Assembly (NCBI GenBank): GCA_965153355.1
Contig: OZ231126.1
Span: 99,758,001-99,822,000 of the forward strand
Origin: Flaccisagitta enflata
Lineage: Eukaryota; Chaetognatha; Sagittoidea; Aphragmophora
Direction: 5' to 3'
Length of the DNA: 64,000 nucleotides
Shown here: piece after piece, positions 22,790-35,213 of the stretch
How the letters are laid out: every line of letters begins with the position of its first letter
How positions within the stretch are numbered: the stretch's first letter is position 1
Notes under the pieces: generated by a model
The model's database searches: none
Seen by the model: only the letters and a program-made list of their open reading frames with translations
What the model was told of the DNA's origin: nothing
Program-made: the position numbers and the translations under genes

Positions 22790-23391
22790 ACAGTAGCGAC
22801 AGAAAATTTGATACAGAACTTTTTGACAATATCTATTGACTTATTGACAACTTTGGTTATCATTCAATATCAAACAATACATCATTTGAAAGGTTATCAA
22901 AAGTACTTAAAAAGCTGAATTGGTGCAAGTTGGTCAGTCCTTTGGTTTGGCCTCAATATGGTGGTTAAAATTTTGCTACTCAGAATTTGAATTTATACAA
23001 AAGAACTTTGAATCTGTTTTTTACTACTTCAGCTTAAATTACCTAAGAAAAAAAAAAAGGCCATAATTCTCAAATACTATAGATCAGCAGATGAGACGAT
23101 GGGCCAACGAATAGCCTGACACAGCAGCACAAAGAGCCGTGGAGCAAAAATGAAGTATTGAAGGATTTACAGACAAAATTTGTCTAAAATGATATTCATT
23201 CAACCATCATGATTGAAATCATTACTGAGCCTAAACCGTAAGAGCAAAATTCCTCCAAATGGTCAGCTTTTGAAGTACTTTGGAAGAGTTTTCAAATCAA
23301 ATCCCAAGCAGGGTGGAAAAATATGTCTGATTAGCCAAATATCCATGTAAGATGGAGATCAACTTTGTATCAAATTTTCTGTCGCTACTGT
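22790..23391. mobile_element. TA-flanked MITE, ACAGTAGCGACAG termini
   Basis: The inverted ends ACAGTAGCGACAGAAAATTT and AAATTTTCTGTCGCTACTGT (extended by GATACA/TGTATC) are flanked by TA at 22788-22789 and 23392-23393. 602 bp, non-coding, close in size to the MITEs at 35925 and 49318. Confidence 0.75.
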
Positions 23392-23742
23392 TATTTCACC
23401 ATAATAGTGAAATGATGATGATCCGATAATCATTCTCAAAACTGCGAAGTGATTTTAAAAACATGTGGCACCGTAGCAATATGGCAAAATGCCTAGGTGG
23501 GCACAAGGTGGGGCATAGTCTTATCTTCATTTATATCTACAGTTGAACCCATCTATATCTACATTTGAACCCCGTTCTAACAGACCCGCCACAAACGGAA
23601 TTCCGCCTAGATAAATTCATAGTAAATTCATAGTCCCTTTATTGGCAATAACATTAGTCCACCTCTAACAGAAGAAAACTATTTGTCAGAGCGGGGTTCA
23701 ACTGTATAATTATATCCCTCTCACTCTCTCTCTGAGTAATGG
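23392..23742. other. No gene recognised
   Basis: AT-rich sequence with a GGGGTTCAA / TTGAACCCC inverted motif (about 23569 and 23694) and a short CTCTCT run. Confidence 0.4.
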
Positions 23743-25010
23743 AACAGGTCGCCAAAGGGCAATATATGGTCAGCGATACCCTTTGCCCTGCTTTGAGTGA
23801 TTGTGAGTTGGAGTGAATGGCACAGGCACACCCTGGGTGGGACGAAGTCCTGCAGAGAACACAGGGACTTTTGTCTGGCCCTGCCAAAGACATGGATGTG
23901 AAGATGAGATGCTTCAAGAGCTTAAATTGAGGTCCATGAAGGCTCATGAAAGGCCTGAGAATGCCACTTGGAAGCTTGGGAGGGATGACTTGAGGCTCGA
24001 GTGCAAAAATTGAGGCTCAGATGGCTAACATGAGGCATTTGAGAGAATTTTGATTTGAGGCCTGATAGGCCTACTTGGAGGTCTGAAAGGCCAGGCTTGA
24101 GGCCTGAGAGGTTTGGGATCACCTGGCGGTGAGGCCCGAGGCCAGATTTTGAGCTTGCAGGCTGGATTTGAGGCCAGAGGTGCTGGATTTGGAGCCAGAG
24201 TGGCTGATTTGAGGCCTGAGGAGGTTGGAGATTTGACGCCTGAGAGGCTTGATTTGAGGCCTGAGAGGCTAGATTTTAGGCCTGAGAGGCTAGATAACAG
24301 TAAATTCATAGTCCCTTTAGTGGGAATAACAGAAGTCCAACTCTAACAGATGAGGTTGTTGAGGCCGGGATAAGGTTGTTGAAGCTGGGATTAGGTCCTA
24401 GAGGCTGGGATCTCGTTGTTGAGGCTGAGATTAGGTTATTGAGGCCAGGATTAAGTTGTTGAGGCTGGGATTAGGTCGTTGAGGCCAGGGATTAGGTCGT
24501 TTAGGTCTGTCAGGCCGGGATTAGGTCTTTCAGGCCGGGATTAGGTTGTTCAGGCCGGGATTAGGTTGTTCAGGCCAGGATTAGGTCGTTCAGGCCGGGA
24601 ATAGGTTGTTCAGGCCGGGATTTAGGTCGTACAGGCTGATTTAGTGTTCAGGCCTGGATTAGGTTGTTCAGGCCGGGATTAGGTCGTTCAGGCCATGATT
24701 AGGTTGTTCAGGCCGGGATTAGGTCATTCAGGCAGGGACTAGGTCGTTCAGGCTGGGATTAGGTCCTTCAGGCAAGGATTAGGTCCTTCAGCAGGGATTA
24801 GGTCGTTCAGGCTGGGAAAAGGTCGCTGAGGGTGGGATTAGGTCGCTGATGCTGCAATTACGTCGCTGAGGCGGAAATTAGGTCACTGAGGCCTAAATAA
24901 AGTTGCTGAGGCAGCAAATAGGTCGTTGAGGCCGGGTTAAGATCAAAGAGGTCATGATTAGGTCGCTGAGACTGGGATTAGATTGCTGAGGCCAAGATTT
25001 GGTCGCCCAC
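23743..25010 (-). mobile_element. A-type element with two successive minisatellite cores
   Basis: The left edge is the reversed A tail (ACAGGTCGCCAAAGGGCAAT, then GTCAGCGATACCC) and arm. Core 1 (23920-24300) has GGCCTGAGAGGCTNGATTTG-like units. Core 2 (24350-25010) has about 29 units of GGTTGTTCAGGCCGGGATTA, which is 21-22 bp. No second arm is found on the right, so the 5' end is truncated or lost. Confidence 0.5.
24350..25010. repeat. 21-22 bp minisatellite (TTCAGGCCGGGATTAGGTCG)
   Basis: About 660 bp of tandem units, uniform in the middle and diverging at both ends. The tetramer GGCC recurs once per unit. Confidence 0.9.
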
Positions 25011-25202
25011 GTGGCCCTGCTGCTTCCTGCGCGACTGCAATGTGTGTGGTGTGGCCATAACGCGTCATGCGTGGCCGTGTGGTGTCACGAGCCGTTGAAT
25101 AGTATCACGCATGTTGCTAATATCAAATATTGGCACTCCCGCATCATGAGGCTTTTCTTGGACTTTTTTTTATGATATGATTTGCTTAACACTTCAGACA
25201 TC

Positions 25203-25275
25203 TAATCTGTGAAGTTAGTCCAGTGGTAGCGAGTTGGATTTTAGCCCAAAAGGTCATGAGTTCTAATCTCACCGA
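25203..25275 (+). pseudogene. tRNA-like sequence (SINE head or tRNA pseudogene)
   Basis: GTTAGTCCAGTGGTAGCGAG resembles a polymerase III A box and D arm. CATGAGTTCTAATCTCACC resembles a B box and T arm at the usual distance. The anticodon stem does not pair well, so a functional tRNA is unlikely. Confidence 0.4.
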
Positions 25276-25280
25276 ATCAT

Positions 25281-25842
25281 TCATTTTTTCTCCCGTTTGA
25301 GGCCTACTGAAAGGGTTGAAAACAAGCAGAGTTGCTGAAAACGTTTTTGAAGTTTTTTGACTAAATTCCCGCCAATGGACTGAGCAATAGGCACAGATTT
25401 ATGATCAGCTCATGGTCTTTTATCAACTGAATTTTTTGTAGAGAAATAATGGGTAAAATGCATTCTGCCTTAAGTTATCTAAAATGTTTTTTTATGTAAA
25501 GAAAGAGAGGGTATAAAACGAGGATATATGAAAGATAATAGAAAATATGTTAATGACATGGATATTAGTATAATTTTTTTGCTGTCATTAGTTATTGCAA
25601 TGAGTTTAAACAATCATTTTGTCTTTATTTATCTATTTATTTTTTTACATATTCATTCATTTATTTATTTATTCTATACCTTTCAACTAATCTTTGAAAT
25701 CATTTTTTTCTTAAATTTGTATATTCATTTATGACATCATTGGATCATCTATTTGCTTTTGTTTTTCAAAAATTTATGAAATCAGGTCTTAAGGTATATG
25801 AGTCTTGCTCCTTTCCAATTAACCAATCAACTGTGAATAAAT

Positions 25843-25844
<2 letters not shown>
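25281..25844. other. AT-rich stretch, no gene seen
   Basis: TTTATTTATTCATTCATT-like low complexity at 25620-25740. No coding support. Confidence 0.4.
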
Positions 25845-26430
<586 letters not shown>

Positions 26431-26727
26431 AAAAGAGAGAATGAGTGAGCAAAAGACAGACAGACAGACAAAGAGATATACAGACAGACAAAAAAAAGTC
26501 AGATAAAGCGAAAGAAGAATAAAAGGATAAACCAACAGAGACAAACAGATGAAGGAAAAATATACAAAAGCAATAAAAAAAAAATGATAACACCAAAAGA
26601 AAAAAAACAAAAATGAATAAATTATACTAAAATAAGTATCATCAAAACTGACATGATTATTGTCAAAATATTGTCAGGATCTGAAGAAGGGAAAGAAGAA
26701 GCTGAAGCGGGCGCTGATTATGTCCTT

Positions 26728-26890
26728 TCGCTTCCGCTTCCGCTTCCATTAGGCCTCAAAAAATGTTTTTGTTTCCGCTTCCGCTTCCACTTGATTTCAA
26801 AATTGCGCTTCCGCGTCCGCTTCCGCTTCCATGCTCAAACTACCGCTTCCACCCGCTTCCGCTTCCGCTTCTGCTTCCGCTTCTGCATCT
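26728..26890. repeat. Degenerate (GCTTCC)n hexamer array
   Basis: Repeated CGCTTCCGCTTCCGCTTCC with interruptions. Confidence 0.8.
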
Positions 26891-27067
26891 CTACCTCTAA
26901 GACTCAAAAATCTCTTTTTTTTCAAAAAGTGAAAAATGAAAAGAAATTTCCTTTGATAAATGATTCTAGTTAAAAGCTGGCCTTCCCTTTCCTAGATCTG
27001 TCGAGTGTGAATTGTTAATGGCAACCTTTTTTAAAGGACAGAGTCAGGATGACATGGTTCACAAAAG

Positions 27068-27580
27068 AACAAGGTTCACAAACCTAAGTCGCGTGGTAAT
27101 AAGGGTAATAAAGGTAATAAAGGTAATTAAGGTAATTAAGGTAATTAGGGTAATTAAGGTAATAAAGATAATGAAGATAACTAAGTACCTATATCTTCCT
27201 ATAATTACCCACATTTACCTTCAACTACCTGTAAATACCTGTAATTACCTACAATTACATAAAATTACCATAAACTATCTATAATCACCTATAATTACCC
27301 ATTATTTCCTATATTTCCTACAATCACCTCAATTTATAGTCTGAGACAACTTTTCTGACTTATATGATACAGATTACTAGAATACCTATATTTACCTATA
27401 ATTACCTAAAATTACCTAAAATTACCTATAATTACCAAAAATTACCTATAATTACCTTTAATAACCTTCAATAACCTTTAAAACGACTATAAAGCCTATA
27501 TTTCAAAAAAGTTATGGACCGACCGACCAACCGACAGACCGACCAACATAGCGGCTTCTAGAGTCACGTTAACGCGACTA
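27068..27580 (-). mobile_element. H-type element, GTCGCG family, with TAATTACC core
   Basis: On the minus strand the 5' end is TAGTCGCGTTAACGTGACTC and GTCGGTCGG runs. The core is a short-period repeat of AATTACC(T) units, in opposite orientation in its two halves. The 3' end has CACGCGACTT, the hairpin GGTT-TGTG-AACC and TTGTT. Confidence 0.7.
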
Positions 27581-27985
27581 AAAATAACATATAGGATGTC
27601 CTTTCATAAAAAAACTTCTTATTCCCAATTTAAATCTTTTTAACCCCCAATGGATGACCACCTCCAATGCATACTAGAATCAACGCCCATAAATAATTTC
27701 ATTATCGAATTTATCGTACTCGTGAACAAGTCTTTCTATACTTTTTTCATCCCTTAATATCTTGATATTTTTACAGATGGTTTTACCAATCATTCATTGC
27801 CGGTGTACCAGGGAACATTCAGTTTTTTTTCTTTTTTTGAAAAGAAACTTCTGTTATTTTTTCTCTCTCTTTCACTTTTTTTTTACTTTTTCTTACTTTT
27901 TTCTTACTCTCCATGATCCTTTTTTTTTAGGTCCTCCTTCTATTACCCCAAAGAGGAAAATAATTTATTCTCTTCACGCCATTTT

Positions 27986-28325
27986 AGTCGCGTGCACGCG
28001 ACTCTACAACCCGCTTTGTCTCTCCGTCCGTCGGTCTGTCAAACTTTACTTTTTTTATTACTTTAAGTCACTTTAAGTCATTTCTAGACATTTTAGGTCA
28101 TTTTTAGTCATTCTAGGGCATTTTAAGTCATTTTAAGTTAAATTAAGTCACTTAAGTCAATTAAGCCAACTTAGTCAATTATGTCATTTTACATCATTTT
28201 TTGTCTTTTTCAGTCATTTTAAGTCATCTTGAGTTATTTTAAGTCATCTTGAGTCAAATTAAGTCAATTTTAGTCATCCTAAGTTACTTATGTCTCGCAC
28301 GCGACTTAAAGGTGTTGGCCTTGTT
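27986..28325 (+). mobile_element. H-type element, GTCGCG family, with AAGTCATTTT core
   Basis: 5' hairpin AGTCGCGTGCACGCGACT after TTTT, then CTACAACCCGCTTTGTCTC and GTCCGTCGG. Core of 10-bp units (AAGTCATTTT and variants). 3' inverted copy GCACGCGACTT, hairpin AAGG-TGTTGG-CCTT, then GTT. Confidence 0.8.
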
Positions 28326-28529
28326 GATTCACTTCCTGGCGTTTGTATGGATGGGCCAGTTGATGAGTCTCAGTTGCTATGAAATTGATGAGACACCAGC
28401 CAAAGAGGCATATAAAATAAGGCACAATTTTAGAATTTAAAGTATGAATGACAAATTTTGCCTACAGAGCGCAATATCCTTGACACGAAGCATTTATTTG
28501 TCATGCTGAATTATACAAATGAAATGCTG

Positions 28530-28913
28530 TGGTAGCGGCCTCAAAGTCCCGATGGTCTGTAGAAGGGGGGAATTTTCTATTCTGTTAAGTGTCCATCAAT
28601 CCATCCATCCATCTACCTGTTCATGCACGACTCTCACCCCTCTCTTTTTTTTCCATAGCTATTGACCAGTGCTTCTACCCCTCTTTTTTTTTCATAGCTA
28701 TTGAGCAGGGCTTCCACCCCTCTTTTTTTTCCATAGCTTTTGAGCAGGGCTTCCACCCCTCTTTTTTTCCATAGCTATTGAGCAGGGCTTCCACCCCTCT
28801 TTTTTGTTCCATAGTTATTGAGCAGGGCTTCCACCCCTCTTTTTTTTCCCATAGCTATTGAGCAGGGCTTCGAGTACCGCGGACCGTGTGTGATCCTAGG
28901 ATGACAGATAATT
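28530..28913 (+). mobile_element. D-type element with about 43-bp core
   Basis: A degenerate arm (GTAGCGGCCTCAAAGTCCCG, then GGTCTGTAGAAGG) and a CATCCATC run lead into about six units of ATTGAGCAGGGCTTCCACCC plus a T run. The tail reads GAGTACCGCGGACCGTGTGT and ends with the palindrome ATCCTAGGAT and GACAG. Confidence 0.55.
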
Positions 28914-29068
28914 CTTTGTTTTCTTTGTGATGATGATTTTTCACTGGCGCCAGACGAGATCGATGACATCAAACCTCCACCGGCGTGAGCTTCCTAGGTT
29001 ATCAATTATGCTCCTTGTTTTGAAAGAAAAAGCAAAAAAAGTCAGCTAAATGAATCATTTTAGAATAT

Positions 29069-29070
<2 letters not shown>

Positions 29071-29110
<40 letters not shown>
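29071..29110. repeat. (CT)n microsatellite
   Basis: About 20 CT units. Confidence 0.95.
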
Positions 29111-29112
<2 letters not shown>

Positions 29113-29312
29113 AAAAACACACGCACACACACGCTCGGCCCCCTGTCGTGCCAATTTTAAATCAACCTTTTCCGGTCTTAACAGCCATTTTTGTTTTGAT
29201 AAAGAAGATAAAAACCGTTTTATGATTTCTTCAAAAAAGTAAAACGCAAAAAAAGCCGTTTCAACGGATTGAAGGCAAAAATGAACTTTCTCTTGCATCT
29301 AAAATTGACTCT

Positions 29313-29313
<1 letters not shown>

Positions 29314-29350
<37 letters not shown>
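29314..29350. repeat. (CT)n microsatellite
   Basis: About 18 CT units. Confidence 0.95.
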
Positions 29351-29352
<2 letters not shown>

Positions 29353-29671
29353 TAACCCAAAAGAATAATAATATCATGGTGAAAGAGAGTTAGTTTCTGA
29401 ATTCTTTTAGATGTAGTGATAAAAGATCTTTAGCAACTGAAAGTGAAAGAGCTTTTTTGCTTTGGGGCTCGGAGTAAGATTACCAACAAGAATAACGAAA
29501 GAGTAACATCCACTTTAATTTCATTTAGTCTCAACTGATACATAACAGGGGTCTCAACCAAAGAAAATGTTGGGTTTTTCCTCGATATTTCTTTCTTTAT
29601 TTTCATTATTTCTTTTTTACTTATAGCTTTCAAGCTAAATACATAACGTGGCCGCGTGGATTGGGGGTTTT

Positions 29672-29890
29672 TGGGCAGCGGCCCCAAAGGGCCGATGTCC
29701 TGTAGGACACAGGGATGAATTTCCGTCCGTCCATCCCCCCCCCCAAAGCTTCTCAAGCCTCAAACTCCCGTTGAATAACATGGGAAATTGAAAAAATACA
29801 AACTTCCCATTGAATAACATGGAAGATTTACAAAAGAGTAAAAAATTGCATGTTTCCCATTGAATACCATAGAAACTTCACTTCATTTGC
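29672..29890 (+). mobile_element. D-type element, 5' part
   Basis: It starts after a T run with GGGCAGCGGCCCCAAAGGGC, GATGTCCTGTAGGACACAGG and ATGAATTTCC. The core has units containing CCCATTGAATAACATGG. No tail is found. Confidence 0.5.
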
Positions 29891-30128
29891 TCCATAGGAA
29901 TTAGTAATTAGCCTAGTAATCTCGGCCATCAGTTCAATCCTTATGTCAAGCCCGATAAGAAAGAGGAGAAAATGGTTTGTCCTGGGTTGATCTATTTTCT
30001 ATATCTTTCATGCATTTGTCCTTGCATTCTTTCAAATTCATCAACATTTGATGATGACTTGTTGAATTGTTTTTTAGGGTTTACCTCCACATAAACCCGA
30101 ATAAAGTCCTTCGGGACATCCCCAGAGA

Positions 30129-30507
<379 letters not shown>

Positions 30508-30907
30508 CCAGACCCCGCGCGCCGTAGGAGTTGAAAGGTGATGAAGATGAAGGGGCGAAGATAAGGGATTCTTGAGTTAGTTCACATTTGATCTAAATGG
30601 CAATAGTTCTGGTTTTTCGTTTATTTTATTTGTTGTCTTATTCCAATCCGATATTTCCACTGAACTCATTGTTGATAAGTGACAGTGTTTTTACTGGTAG
30701 TATTCCACTTGGTGAAGTAACATTAGATTGTTTTGATTCATTAGATTGCCACTCCACAGTCAACTGTCTTGAAACTTTTTTTTGTTATCCTATTAAACAA
30801 AAACTGCAGTTTCTTGCCATTAGCTGCGGTCTGGTTGGTTGGTTAATTGGTTTGTTTATCTGTCTGTCACTTCACAGTTTTAGTAAAGGTATGGGTGACA
30901 TATATAT
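30508..30907. other. No gene supported
   Basis: A 122-codon plus-strand frame starts at 30597 (MAIVLVFRLFYLLSYSNPIF) with hydrophobic segments, but it runs into the D-type tail at 30908. No splice sites or homology support it. Confidence 0.35.
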
Positions 30908-31506
30908 AACTAGTCATCCAAGGATCGCACATGGTCAGCGGTACCCGATGCCCTGCTTGAAGTGATCAAGTGAAGTAGTAGAGTGAGAGCAGGGCAGCAG
31001 CCCCAAAGGGCCGATGTCCTGTAGGACACAGGGGAGAATTTCCAGACGTCCGTCCGTCCTTCCGTCCTGAAGATTAGAATTGAGGTCTAGGGGCAGGCCT
31101 GAGACCTGAGGGGCAGATTTGAGGCCTGAGGGGCAGATTTGAGGCCTGAAACTCTGATTTGAGGTCTGGAAAGCAGAATTGAGGCCTGAAGAGCTGATTT
31201 GAGGCCTTGAGAGCTGATTTCAGGCCTGGAGAGCTGATTTTAGGCCTGGAGAGCTGATTTTAGGTCTGGAGAGCTGATTTAAGGCCTGGAGAGCTGATTT
31301 GAGGGCTTAGAATGCCTAAATCAGGCCTGTGAGGATTTGAGGCCTCGATAGCCAACGGGGGGGGGGGACGGACGGACGGACGGACGGACGGACAGACAGA
31401 TGGAAGGACGGACGGAAGGATGAACAGGACAGACAGAAGGACAGACGGATGTCTGGAAATTCCCCCCTGTGTCCTACAGGACATCGGCCCTTTGGGGCCG
31501 CTGCCC
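30908..31506 (-). mobile_element. D-type tandem-core element, complete
   Basis: The left edge AACTAGTCATCCAAGGATCG (reversed tail; hairpin ATCC-TT-GGAT) is followed by GGTCAGCGGTACCCGATGCC, the first arm (GTCCTGTAGGACACAGGGGA) and GTCC runs. The core is a 21-22 bp minisatellite (GGCCTGGAGAGCTGATTTTA). Then come complementary GGAC runs, the second arm and GCTGCCC before an A run. Confidence 0.75.
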
Positions 31507-31631
31507 AAAAAGATATCCTGTAACAATTGAAATGTTGCTGCCTTTAATGTGAACACGAACTTTTCCTCAGAGAATTGTCGCTTTTCTTTGCCGCGGTTTC
31601 GATGAGCGAGAAACCCCACGGAGCAAAAATG

Positions 31632-31790
31632 TAAAAGGTGGGGAAGGGGAGGAGATGGAGGGAGGGGGTAAAAGGTGGGGGTGGGGAGGAGATGGACGAA
31701 AGGGTTAAAGGTGGGGTGGGGGAGGAGATAGAGGAAGGGGTAAAAGATGGGGTGGGGGAGGAGATGGAGGAGGGAGTAAAAGGTCGCCCA
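31632..31790. repeat. 36-bp minisatellite (host of the A-type array)
   Basis: About four units of GGTGGGGTGGGGGAGGAGAT plus GGAGGAGGGGGTAAAA. Single units recur between later A-type elements (32393-32432, 33075-33112, 34701-34738). Confidence 0.8.
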
Positions 31791-32392
31791 AGGGCAATAT
31801 GTGGTCAGCGATACCCGTTGCCCTGCTTAAAGTGATTGTTAATTGGAGTGAGGGGGAGCAGGGCAGCGGCCCCGAAGGGGATAAATTCCTGTAGAACACA
31901 GGGGGACTTTTGTTCTTCCTGCCAGTGGATGAGATGCTATGAGGGCTGACTGATAGCCTTCAAGAGCTTGAGAGGGCTGACTTGAGGCTTGAGAGAGCTG
32001 GATCAAGGCGTGAAAGGTCAGTGGGCTTATTGGAAGCCTGAGAGCAATAGATTGAGGCTTAGATAACCAATTTGAGGTCTGAGAAGATCAATTTGAGGCT
32101 TGAAAGGCCAGGTTTGAGGCCTCAGAATTTGGATTTGAGGCCTGATAAGCCCAATTTGAGGCCTGAGAGGCCAGGTTTGAGGGCTGAGAGGTTGGATTTG
32201 AGGCCTGAGAGGCTGGATTTGAGGCCTGAGAGGCTGGATTTGAGGCTTGAGAGGCTGGATTTGAGGCCTGAGAGGCCAGATTTGTGGCCTGATGAGGGGG
32301 GGGACAAACAAGCAAACGAACGAACAAACGAACGGACAAACGAAAGTCCCACTGTGTTCTACAGGACTTCGTCCCCTTTGGGGCCGCTGCCC
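31791..32392 (-). mobile_element. A-type element, array unit 1
   Basis: Reversed tail AGGTCGCCCAAGGGCAATAT, arm, core of GGCCTGAGAGGCTGGATTTG units, GAAC runs, second arm, GCCGCTGCCC. Confidence 0.75.
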
Positions 32393-32432
32393 AAAAGGTG
32401 GGGGTAGGGGAGGAGATGGAGGAGGGGGTAAA

Positions 32433-33074
32433 AGGTCGCCCAAGGGCAATATGTGGTCAGCGATATCCGTTGCCCTGCTTTGAGTGACTGTGAATTGGAG
32501 TGAGGGGAAGAAGGGCAGCGGCCCTGAAGGGGACAAAGTCCTGTAGAACACAGGGGGACTTTTGTTCGTCCTTGCTGAAGAAGTGGATAAAATGCTTTGA
32601 AGGTCTCCAAGAGCCTAAACTGAGGCCTAAGAAGGCTGATATAAGGCCTCAGAATGCCAATCAGAAGCTTTAGAGGGCTGACTTGAGGCTTGAGAGAGCT
32701 GGATTAAGCCTTGAAAGGTCAGAGGCCTGAGAGCAATAAATTAAGGCTTAGATAGCTGATTTGAGGCCTAAGAGGCCTAATTTTAGGCCTGAGAGGCCAG
32801 GTTTGAGGCAGGAGAAGCCTAATTTAAGGCCTGAGAGGCCAGGTTTGAGGCCTGAGAGGCTGGGTTTGAGGCCTGGGAGGCCGGATTTGAGGCCTGAGAG
32901 GCTGGATTTGAGGCCTGAGAGGCCAGATTCGAGGTCTCAGAAGCCAAATTTGAGGCCTGAGGGGCCTGATGAGGGGGGGACGAACGGACAAACGAACAAA
33001 CGAACGAACGAACAAACACGAACGAAAGTCCCCCTGTGTTCTACAGGACTTCGTCCCCTTCAGGGTCGCTGCCC
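32433..33074 (-). mobile_element. A-type element, array unit 2
   Basis: Same order of parts as unit 1 and a closely related core (GGCCTGAGAGGCCAGGTTTG). The neighbouring spacers are one 36-bp minisatellite unit each. Confidence 0.75.
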
Positions 33075-33112
33075 AAAAGGTGGGGTGGGGGAGGAGATGG
33101 AGGAGAGGGTAA

Positions 33113-33653
33113 CAGGTCACCCAAGGGCAATATGTGGTCAGCGATACCCGTTGCCCTGCTTTGCATGATTGTAACGGAATAAGAGGAAGCAAGGCAGCGG
33201 TTGGCGGACGAAGTCCTGTAGAACACGGGGATTTTTGTTCGTCCACTTATGTCCGTCCATCCGTCCGTCAGTCTCAGGCTCTCCAGGCCTGAACTGCTCT
33301 CAGGCCTGAAATCTGCCCTCTCAGGCTTGAAATTCCGCCCTCCAGGCCTTCATCTACGGGGGAGATTTAAGGCCTGGGAGGACAGGTTTCAGGCCTGAGA
33401 AGGCAGATTTCAGGCCTGAGAGGGCAGATTCAAGGCCTGAGAGGGCAGATTCAAGGCCTGAGAGGGCAGATTCAAGGCCTGAGAGGGCAGATTTCAAGGC
33501 CTGAGAGGGCAGATTTCAGGCCTGAGAGGGCAGATTTCAGGCCTGAGAGGGCCTGGGGGGGACGAACGAACAATGGACGGACGGACAGACGGATGGACAA
33601 ACGACGAAAAGTCCCCTGTGTTCTACGGGACTTCGTTCTTTTCGCCACTGCCC
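33113..33653 (-). mobile_element. A-type element, array unit 3
   Basis: Tail CAGGTCACCCAAGGGCAATA; core changes to the GCCTGAGAGGGCAGATTTCA subtype; second arm degenerate (GGGACTTCGTTCTTTTCGCC). Confidence 0.7.
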
Positions 33654-33658
33654 AAAGA

Positions 33659-34150
33659 TTGCCCAAGGCAATACGGTCAGCAATACCCATTGCCCTGCTT
33701 TGCATGGTTGTAAGTCGGAATGGGAGGCAGGGCAGCATCCCCAAAGGGGACAAAGTCCTGTAGAACACAAGGGACTTTCATTCGTCCATCCGTCCATCCA
33801 TCTGCCTTCTCAATTCTCTCCCCAAATCTGCCCCTCTAGGCTTAAATGCCTCCTCAGGCCTGAAATCTGCCCTTTAAGGCCTTGAATCTGAAAGGGCTGA
33901 CTTCAGGGCTGAGAAGGCAGATTCAAGGCCTGAGAGGACAGGTTTCAGGTCTGAAAGGATAAATTTCAGGCCTGAGAGGGCAGATTCAAGGCCTGAGTAG
34001 GCAGATTTCAGGCCTGAGAAGGCAGATATTAGGCCTAAGAGGGCAGATTTCAGGCCTGAGAGGGCCTGGGGGGGATGAACGCACAAACAGATGAACAAAC
34101 GAAAGTCCCCTGTGTTCTACAGGACTTCGTCCCCTTCGGGGCCGCTGCCC
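33659..34150 (-). mobile_element. A-type element, array unit 4
   Basis: It directly abuts unit 3 (only an AAAGA remnant between). Tail shortened (TTGCCCAAGGCAATACGGTC); core of the GGGCAGATTTCAGGCC subtype. Confidence 0.7.
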
Positions 34151-34153
34151 AAA

Positions 34154-34700
34154 AGGTCACCCGAGGGGAATATGTGATCAGTAATAACCATTGCCCTGCT
34201 TTGCGTGATTGTGAGATGGAGTGAGAGGAAGCAGGGCAGCAGCCCCAAAGGGGACGAAGTCCTGTAGAACACAGGGGGACTTTCATTCGTCAATCCATCT
34301 GTCCGTCCGTCCGTCCGTCCGTCCGTCCGTCCGTCCGTCCGTCCGTCCGTCCGTCCGTCCGTCCGTCCGTCCGTCCGTCCGTCCGTCCGTCCGTCCATCC
34401 CCTCTAGCCCCTTAGGCCTGAAATCTGCCCTCTCAGGCCTTGAATCTGTGAGGACAGATTTCAGGCCTGAGACGACAGATTTCAGGCCTGAGATAGCAGA
34501 TTTCAGGCCTGAGAGGGCAGATTCAAGGCCTGAGAGGGCAGATTTCAGGCCTGAGAGGGTATATTTCAGGCCTGAGAGGGCAGATTTCAGGCCTGGGAGG
34601 GCCTGGGTGGGACAAACGGATGAACGGATGGATGGACGGAATGATGAAAAAAAGTCCCCCTGTGTTCTACAGGCCTTTGTCCCCTTTGGGGCCGCTGCCC
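34154..34700 (-). mobile_element. A-type element, array unit 5
   Basis: It abuts unit 4 through AAA. The (GTCC)n run at 34302-34395 is the longest of the array (about 23 units). Core and second arm are typical. Confidence 0.72.
34302..34395. repeat. (GTCC)n microsatellite within array unit 5
   Basis: About 23 perfect GTCC units after the first arm. Confidence 0.95.
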
Positions 34701-34738
34701 AAAAGGTGGGATAGGGGAGGAGATGGAGGAGAGGGTAA

Positions 34739-34826
34739 CAGGTCGCCCAAGGGCAATATGTGGTCAGCGATACCCGTTGCCTTGCTTTGCATGAATGTTA
34801 GATGGAGTGAGAGGTAGCAGGCTTGA
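34739..34826 (-). mobile_element. A-type element, array unit 6, tail only
   Basis: Reversed tail CAGGTCGCCCAAGGGCAATA through GTGAGAGGTAGCAGG, then unrelated sequence; the rest is missing. Confidence 0.6.
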
Positions 34827-35213
34827 GTCGTAGTCAGATGACATAAGAATGAAACTCAACACCCATTTTCTTGAAAGAAAATTATTGTGCCTGACATTAA
34901 GACACTTTTTGTTTCACATTCTGTAGAATGAAGAAAATGAATTAATGAAACGAAAAAATGAAGTATTTTGAATTCTCTACAAGATGGCAACAAGCAGAAA
35001 TCATGATTCTTATTTGTTTACAAGCTATATCAATTCAAAGTTGGTTACTCTAAAAAGATTGAAACCAAATTTGAGATTTAAAGCATCATAACTTCTACAG
35101 TTTGAAGCTACAACATTCTGTTTGAGCTCAAATGAAAGATATTTTGGAGCTCTTTAAAACCATATGAGATTTCTAGGGTTTATCTCTTTAAGATACTGAG
35201 CAGTTCTTGATCA
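34827..35213. other. No gene recognised
   Basis: AT-rich unique-looking sequence between the A-type array and an H-type element. Confidence 0.4.

Noticed and set aside
30597-30965. 122-codon hydrophobic frame
   Set aside because: Its end lies in the D-type element tail. No splice sites, no recognisable domain, AT-rich composition.
34302-34395. CRISPR-like regular repeats
   Set aside because: Simple GTCC tetranucleotides without spacers. All tandem cores in the window also lack spacer structure.
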